Shown here one piece after another: positions 59,972 to 64,000 of a DNA stretch of 64,000 nucleotides. The stretch spans positions 124,001 through 188,000 of the forward strand of contig NZ_VIGP01000003.1 in assembly GCF_009299795.1 (NCBI RefSeq), in the 5' to 3' direction. Numbering within the stretch: position 1 is the stretch's first letter; every line of letters begins with the position of its first letter. The position numbers and the translations under genes were made by a program. This DNA is from Brachybacterium subflavum. Its GTDB lineage: Bacteria; Actinomycetota; Actinomycetes; Actinomycetales; Dermabacteraceae. Under the pieces are notes generated by a model. It ran no database searches and was not told the origin of the DNA. It was given only the letters and a program-made list of their open reading frames with translations.

Positions 59972-60703
59972 ATGACACAGAGAACAGCCCCGCGTACGGA
60001 CCCCGTCGGCCCCCGCATCGGCATCCACCGGTCGATCGACGCGCGGGCCGCTGCAGACGATCCCGACCAGAACGCCTCGACCCCGCCCCCAGCACTCTCC
60101 GACCGCACTGCGACCGGGCTCCTGCACCAGCGCATCCTGCTGCTGGACCGTGAGCTGGAGCAGGACAACGGCGCCCAGCTGTGCGCGCAGCTGGTGCTCC
60201 TCGCCGCCGAGGATCCGAGCCGCGACATCACCCTGCTCATCAACTCGCCCGGCGGCCTGGTGCCTGCGATGCTCGCGATCGGCGACCTCATGGACGTGAT
60301 CCCGTGCGATGTGCGCACAGTGGCCCTCGGCATGGCCTACAGCGCCGGGCAGTACCTGCTCACCCACGGCACCCCCGGCAAGCGCTTCATCCTCCCGCAC
60401 GGCCGCGTGCTCATGCACCAGGGCTCCGCCGGCTTCGGCGGCAGCGCAGCGGACATCGAGCTCCAGGCCGAGGACCTGCGCCGCGGACGCGACCTGCTCA
60501 TCGACATCACGGCGGAGCGCACCGGCCGCTCCCGCGAGCAGATCGCCCGCGATTCGGAGCGCGACCGCATCTGGGAGGCGCCCGACGCCGTCGCCTACGG
60601 CTTCTGCGATCACGTGGTCGACTCCCTCGACCAGATCCTGCCGTTCGGCGAGCGACGCGTGGCCGGCGCCCGTGCGGGGATCCGGGCGGGAGGCGCGGCA
60701 TGA
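59972..60703 (+). CDS. clpP: ATP-dependent Clp protease proteolytic subunit, catalytically complete member of the pair
   Basis: The 243-residue protein keeps the triad: Ser124 in GMAYSAGQYLL, His149 in VLMHQ and Asp198 in ERDRIW. The N-terminal ~45 residues before TGLLHQRILLLDREL are an unconserved extension. The usual AS is YS just before the serine, a mild change. It forms an operon with a second clpP by a 4-bp overlap. The pair and its location beside a PopR/ClgR-type gene resemble Streptomyces clpP3-clpP4. In the frame upstream, an alternative start at 59804 would read the repeat block as protein; I reject it. Confidence 0.93.
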   Translation: MTQRTAPRTDPVGPRIGIHRSIDARAAADDPDQNASTPPPALSDRTATGLLHQRILLLDRELEQDNGAQLCAQLVLLAAEDPSRDITLLINSPGGLVPAMLAIGDLMDVIPCDVRTVALGMAYSAGQYLLTHGTPGKRFILPHGRVLMHQGSAGFGGSAADIELQAEDLRRGRDLLIDITAERTGRSREQIARDSERDRIWEAPDAVAYGFCDHVVDSLDQILPFGERRVAGARAGIRAGGAA

Positions 60704-61290
60704 GCAGCTACACGATCCCCTCGGTCATCGAGCACACCTCCCACGGCGCCGAGCGCAGTGCGGATGTCTTCTCCCGCCTGCTCAGCGACCGCATCGTGTA
60801 CCTGGGCACGCCCGTGGACGACGGCGTCGCCAACACGGTGATCGCGCAGATCCTGCACCTGGAGAACGACGCCCCGGACCGCCCGATCCAGCTCTACCTG
60901 AACTCCGAGGGCGGGGACGCACAGGCGGTCCTGGCGATCCATGACGCCCTCGAGTACGTGCGCAGCGACGTCGCCGTCACCTGCGTGGGACAGGTCGTCG
61001 CCGCGCCTGTGGTGCTGCTCGCCGCCGGGACTCCCGGCATGCGCGCGGTGCTCCCGCACGCCCGGGTGGTGCTGCACCCGCTCGAGGCGAGCGGCCGCGG
61101 CGCCGTGCCCGACCTGATCCTGGCGACGCAGGAGATCGAGCGGGTGCGCCGCGAGCTCGAGTCCGTGATCGCCGAGCACAGCGCCAACGACCTCTCGACC
61201 GTCCGCGCCGATCTCGAGCGCGAACGGGTGCTGGATGCGCAGGCCGCCGTGGACTACGGGCTCGCGGACCGGGTGCTACGACGGCGGTGA
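60700..61290 (+). CDS. clpP: ClpP-like protein lacking the catalytic serine (pseudo-protease subunit)
   Basis: The 196-residue protein has the ClpP fold (SRLLSDRIVYLGTPVDDGVA; QLYLNSEGGDAQAVLAI; LAAGTPGMRAVLPHARVVLH), but by alignment with its partner the serine is Ala101 (GQVVAAPVVLL), the aspartate is Glu175 (ERERVL) and only His126 is kept. It therefore cannot cleave peptides alone. I infer a ClpR-like partner that shapes a mixed barrel, as in plant plastids and cyanobacteria. The start overlaps the upstream clpP stop. A long perfect hairpin follows. Confidence 0.93.
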   Translation: MSSYTIPSVIEHTSHGAERSADVFSRLLSDRIVYLGTPVDDGVANTVIAQILHLENDAPDRPIQLYLNSEGGDAQAVLAIHDALEYVRSDVAVTCVGQVVAAPVVLLAAGTPGMRAVLPHARVVLHPLEASGRGAVPDLILATQEIERVRRELESVIAEHSANDLSTVRADLERERVLDAQAAVDYGLADRVLRRR

Positions 61291-61334
61291 GGGCCGGCTG
61301 CTCCGCCCGTTCCGGTGCGCCGACGATCTGTGAC

Positions 61335-61382
61335 TGCTGCGCAATGGTCGTGATGAGACCTCATCACGACCATTGCGCAGCA
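61335..61382. terminator. Perfect 22-bp inverted repeat with 4-nt loop after the clpP pair
   Basis: Arms 61335-61356 and 61361-61382 are fully complementary around GACC, 45 bp after the second clpP stop. The arms are about 45% A+T, lower in GC than surroundings. It should be a strong terminator or RNA-stability element. Confidence 0.8.
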
Positions 61383-61712
61383 CTGCCGGCGTCGTGACGA
61401 CGATTTCCCCGTGCGGTCGGCGTCGTCTCGGCGGGTGCACCGGGCCGGCCCGCCCTGCGCTGCGATCACTGAGGCCGCTGCTGAACCCGGAGACCTCACC
61501 GGGATCGGACTCATGGAGCCGATGTGACGTTCCCGCGGGAACGTTTGCGACGAACGCTGGGCCCAAGACTGGGTGCTCGGCACGGAGCTGGGAACACGGG
61601 CCGGGAGTACCTCGACACCGAGCTTGGAGGTCGAAGTACAGGCAGTCGCAGAGGCCTCCGCGCTCAGTGAGGACGCCGGCGATGAGAGGTGCCTGCGGCC
61701 GGACGGGCTCCG
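61383..61712. other. Gene-poor spacer between the clpP hairpin and the ClgR/PopR-like gene
   Basis: No ORF here has recognisable homology or a good ribosome site. An 18-bp perfect palindrome (61527-61544, ACGTTCCCGCGGGAACGT) is followed by CGTTTGCGACGAACG (61542-61556), itself a CGTT/AACG inverted repeat. Codon bias and GC are lower than in the core genes. Confidence 0.6.
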
Positions 61713-62138
61713 TCAGGCAGCGCTGAGCATCGCCTCGCGTGCTGCGGAAGACGAGAGACCGTGGCTGACCGGGAGCCCAGGGCTCTCCGGGAGAACCTCA
61801 TCCCGCCCGCGGGCGGTCAGGTCCAGAACGACTCCCTGGCGCGCGGCCCCCGGATGCGCGGCCGGCAGACGCGTGTCGCGCTGATCCGCATCGTTGCGCG
61901 GGACGGCTGACAGGTGGACCCGTCGGCCGATGTCGAAGACGCTGATCCCGAGCGCGCCGGTGATCGCCGCGAGCACTTCGCTCGAGGGATCCTTGCGGCC
62001 GCGTTCGACGTCCGAGACGTGCTGCATGCTCACGCCGCTCGCCTCGGCGAGGCGCGCGAGGGTCAGTCCCTGTCGGCGCCGCTCCTCGCGCAGCGCCGCA
62101 CCGACGAGCTCACGCAGCAGAGGTTCGGTGCCATCCAT
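61713..62138 (-). CDS. XRE-family regulator of the ClgR/PopR type
   Basis: The 141-residue protein has a HTH_3 domain at ~10-70 (LREERRRQGLTLARLAEASG; VSMQHVSDVERGRKDPSSEV) that closely fits ClgR and PopR, the activators of clp genes in actinobacteria. It ends with REAMLSAA: C-terminal alanines are the degradation signal of PopR and ClgR for ClpP in Streptomyces. Its location beside a clpP pair strengthens the assignment. A TAGGCT hexamer 6 nt before the ATG at 62138 suggests a leaderless message. ClgR-type operators (GTTCGC-N5-GCGAAC) were not seen near either gene. Confidence 0.85.
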   Translation of the reverse strand: MDGTEPLLRELVGAALREERRRQGLTLARLAEASGVSMQHVSDVERGRKDPSSEVLAAITGALGISVFDIGRRVHLSAVPRNDADQRDTRLPAAHPGAARQGVVLDLTARGRDEVLPESPGLPVSHGLSSSAAREAMLSAA

Positions 62139-62144
62139 GCTCGG

Positions 62145-62150
62145 AGCCTA
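62145..62150 (-). promoter_or_regulatory. -10 hexamer TAGGCT (complement) of the ClgR/PopR-like gene
   Basis: TAGGCT on the minus strand ends 6 nt before the ATG at 62138, with CCGAGC between. Confidence 0.6.
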
Positions 62151-62329
62151 CGGCGCGGAGCGTCTGGGCGCGCATGCCTCTGCTGTGAGCGGAAGAGATC
62201 GGAGCCGCTGCGACACCCGGTGATGGCGTTCTGCCACGCGGACCTGGTCGACGAGGCGGAGGCTCGCGCCCGCTTCGCACGCGTCTACGTGTGCCGGCGA
62301 TTCAGCAGGCCCGTCGTGCCCGCCGCACC

Positions 62330-62335
62330 TACCCT
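62330..62335 (+). promoter_or_regulatory. -10 hexamer TACCCT of the methyltransferase-esterase pair
   Basis: TACCCT ends 6 nt before GTG 62342, with GCAGGG between. It decides the GTG over an upstream ATG at 62291. Confidence 0.6.
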
Positions 62336-62341
62336 GCAGGG

Positions 62342-62998
62342 GTGAGCGAGCAGGGGACACGGGAGGCGTATGCCGCGCGCGCCGAGGAGTACGCACAGGT
62401 GCTCGGGTCGGTCGAGCAGATGGCGGGCGCGGACCGTCGGCACATCGAGGCCTGGGCGCGGCGGACGCGCGCGGACGGCACGGCCGACGAGGCAGGTGTC
62501 GTCGATGATGACGGGGACGGACTGATCCTCGACCTGGGCTGCGGACCCGGCCATTGGACCGCGCACCTCGCCGCGCAGGGACATCACGTGCTCGGCATCG
62601 ACCCGGTGCCGGACTTCGTCGATCGCGCGCGCACCATGCACCCCGGCGTCGAGTACCTGCTGGGCGACGTGCTCGCCCCGGGTGTCGAGGACGACTCGTG
62701 CGCGGGAGTTCTCGCCTGGTACTGCCTGATCCATCTCCCGCCCGAGCGGATGCAGGAGGCCCTTGCGTCCATCGGCCGGGTGCTGCGCCCCGGCGGTGCC
62801 CTGCTGCTCGGCTTCTTCGACGGGCTTCGGGTCGAACCCTTCGACCACGCGATCACGACTGCGCATTTCTGGCCCGTGGCCGAGCTCGGGAGGGTTCTGA
62901 GGGACGTCGGATTCGCGGTGTCCGCGGTCGAGCAGCGCACCGATCCCGGCGCGAGGCCGCACGGGTCGATCGAGGCGCGGTGGGGACTCCAGGCATGA
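62342..62998 (+). CDS. Class I SAM-dependent methyltransferase
   Basis: The 218-residue protein has motif I ILDLGCGPGHWTAHLA near residue 60, GIDPVPDFVDRAR as motif II, GVLAWYCLIHLPPERM and VLRPGGALLLGFFDG. It is a typical small-molecule methyltransferase of unknown substrate. The GTG start is supported by TACCCT; an ATG at 62291 would add 17 residues with a basic, unconserved sequence. Its stop overlaps the ATG of the esterase-like gene (ATGA), so the pair may be one function. Confidence 0.9.
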   Translation: MSEQGTREAYAARAEEYAQVLGSVEQMAGADRRHIEAWARRTRADGTADEAGVVDDDGDGLILDLGCGPGHWTAHLAAQGHHVLGIDPVPDFVDRARTMHPGVEYLLGDVLAPGVEDDSCAGVLAWYCLIHLPPERMQEALASIGRVLRPGGALLLGFFDGLRVEPFDHAITTAHFWPVAELGRVLRDVGFAVSAVEQRTDPGARPHGSIEARWGLQA

Positions 62999-64000
62999 CG
63001 ACGTTGCACGCGCGAGATGCGGACATCCTCGATGCCGAACGGAGTTGTGCGGATCCGGCCGATCTGCTTCCCGAGCGCGGCGTGCTCGCGCTCGGCGAGC
63101 CGACGCATGGCAGCGGCAACGCGTTTGCTTGGAAGTGGCAGGTCATCCTCGATCTGGCGAAGCGCGGGCTGATCTCGACCCTGGCTTTCGAGGAATCCTT
63201 CGCAGTCGGGCTCGCCGTCGACGCCTCGCTGCGTCAAGAGCCCGATGCCGGTGTACTTGCGGCGGAGTCCGCATCGAGATCGGCCCTGGACGACGCCTGG
63301 GATCGGGCGTCATCGATCTGGGACACCCGCGACGTGCGCGCCGGACTGCACGCCCTGCAAACCCTGAATCGGAGCCTCCCGCCTGAACGGAGGATCCGCT
63401 TCCTGGGGATTGACGTCCGCAAGCCTCATGAGGCGGCGCGGCAACTGCTGTCACGTGGATACGACGATGCAGTGCTCGTCAACGTGGCCGAGCGAAGGTG
63501 CCTCGGGGAGGACGCGCCAGAGCAGATGCTCGCCGCGGCAGGGCGCATCAGTTCGCAGGCAAAGTCTTCTTCATCTGCCCGCTTCCCGGACGACGAGGGG
63601 GCAACGGGCCTTCTCCTCGCCCGGCAGATTACCCGTTACGTCGAGACCTATCTTCTGCAGCCGGATTTCGCTGGTCTGCATCTGCGCGAGAGGTGCATGG
63701 CCGACACCCTCCTTGAGAATCTGCCCGCCGTAGGCGGCACCGTGCTCTGGGCCCACAACGAGCACGTGGGCCGTGCCGAGGACGCGTTCGGTGAGGCCGC
63801 GAGCGCAGGATCATCATTTTCGACAGCGACTCCGTCGATGGGCTGGTTCCTGGCCGAGCACCTGGGTCCGCGTTACGCGCCCGTCGGCGTCCTGTGCACG
63901 ACAGGGGAGTGCCGCGCTGTGGACCCTGCGACAGGTGAAGCGGGCTTCAGGTCCGTCAGCCTTCCACCGATCCGTCCCGGGACCACTGAGCACGCCTTCG
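62995..64000 (+). CDS. Erythromycin-esterase family protein, 3' end outside window
   Basis: The frame is open from ATG 62995 to the window end (335 codons). It has the erythromycin-esterase superfamily pattern: LALGEPTHGSGNAFAWKW with Glu35 and His38 near the start, and WAHNEHVGR with His254. Ere enzymes hydrolyse the macrolactone ring; many relatives act on succinoglycan or unknown esters, so resistance is not implied. The start overlaps the methyltransferase stop. Codon use is less GC-biased than in the core genes (for example AAT, TTT, GAA), hinting at later acquisition. Confidence 0.88.
   Translation, partial: MTTLHARDADILDAERSCADPADLLPERGVLALGEPTHGSGNAFAWKWQVILDLAKRGLISTLAFEESFAVGLAVDASLRQEPDAGVLAAESASRSALDDAWDRASSIWDTRDVRAGLHALQTLNRSLPPERRIRFLGIDVRKPHEAARQLLSRGYDDAVLVNVAERRCLGEDAPEQMLAAAGRISSQAKSSSSARFPDDEGATGLLLARQITRYVETYLLQPDFAGLHLRERCMADTLLENLPAVGGTVLWAHNEHVGRAEDAFGEAASAGSSFSTATPSMGWFLAEHLGPRYAPVGVLCTTGECRAVDPATGEAGFRSVSLPPIRPGTTEHAF

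Noticed and set aside
61276..61566. Minus-strand ORF with a possible cupin-like or degraded domain (FVANVPAGTSHRLHE)
   Set aside because: A single short motif in a region of hairpins and palindromes, without start signal or further similarity; at best a remnant, not reported as a gene.

Overview
The window is very GC-rich (third codon positions almost all G/C) and reads as an ordinary actinobacterial chromosome. The order leuB-ilvE, gltX, tRNA-Gln/Glu, iclR-type regulator / leuCD, murA, gpsA, ddl, DUF3515, thiL and rpmB / recG-rsmD, with a zinc-ribbon L28, a DUF3516 helicase and a split molybdopterin pathway, suggests Micrococcales, perhaps near Brachybacterium (Dermabacteraceae). That placement is inference; no 16S gene is present. 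I saw no insertion sequence, prophage, CRISPR array or rRNA operon.

Layout. 1-4.3 kb: serA end, leuB, ilvE and an SDR-family protein. 4.3-10 kb: cation/proton antiporter, small regulator coupled to a CPBP membrane protease, methyltransferase, YCII-like protein and a double-ACT protein. 10-12.4 kb: moaD / moeB-rhodanese-mobA. 12.4-12.7 kb: an odd non-coding block with two tandem repeats and a perfect 20-bp inverted repeat. 12.7-19 kb: helicase, secreted serine protease, 3-methyladenine-glycosylase-like protein and FAH-family enzyme. 19-22 kb: gltX, a HAD phosphatase with an internal 21-bp repeat, tRNA-Gln and two identical tRNA-Glu. 22-32 kb: leucine, peptidoglycan precursor, phospholipid and thiamine genes, ending with a siderophore-interacting protein behind a likely iron box. 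32-36.8 kb: Kup potassium transporter, zinc alcohol dehydrogenase, peptidase E. 36.8-45 kb: a divergent block of a two-domain FAD/Rossmann fusion, a polar amino-acid ABC importer and two flavin monooxygenases, resembling organosulfur (S-alkyl-cysteine type) use. 45-51 kb: HAD, rpmB, recG, rsmD, GNAT, VOC, AraC. 51-60 kb: molybdenum region (fdhD-modCBA-Mop-domain regulator; moeA-moaC-DUF6457; moaA-moaE-mog). 60-64 kb: a clpP pair whose second member has lost two catalytic residues, a ClgR/PopR-like regulator ending in Ala-Ala, and a methyltransferase coupled to an erythromycin-esterase-like gene cut by the window edge.

How the parts work together. The two molybdenum clusters supply molybdate uptake, cyclic pyranopterin formation (moaA, moaC), sulfur insertion (moaD, moaE, moeB), metal insertion (mog, moeA), nucleotide attachment (mobA) and formate dehydrogenase sulfuration (fdhD), though no molybdoenzyme lies in the window. 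Many operons overlap by 4 bp (ATGA or GTGA), so translational coupling is common.

Two window-wide signals stand out. First, more than a dozen genes have a TANNNT-like hexamer ending 6-7 nt before the start codon and no Shine-Dalgarno, as expected for leaderless transcripts. Second, the 10-mer CCGTCGGCCC or its complement occurs at least 22 times by eye, roughly ten times what base composition would give, in both coding and intergenic DNA.
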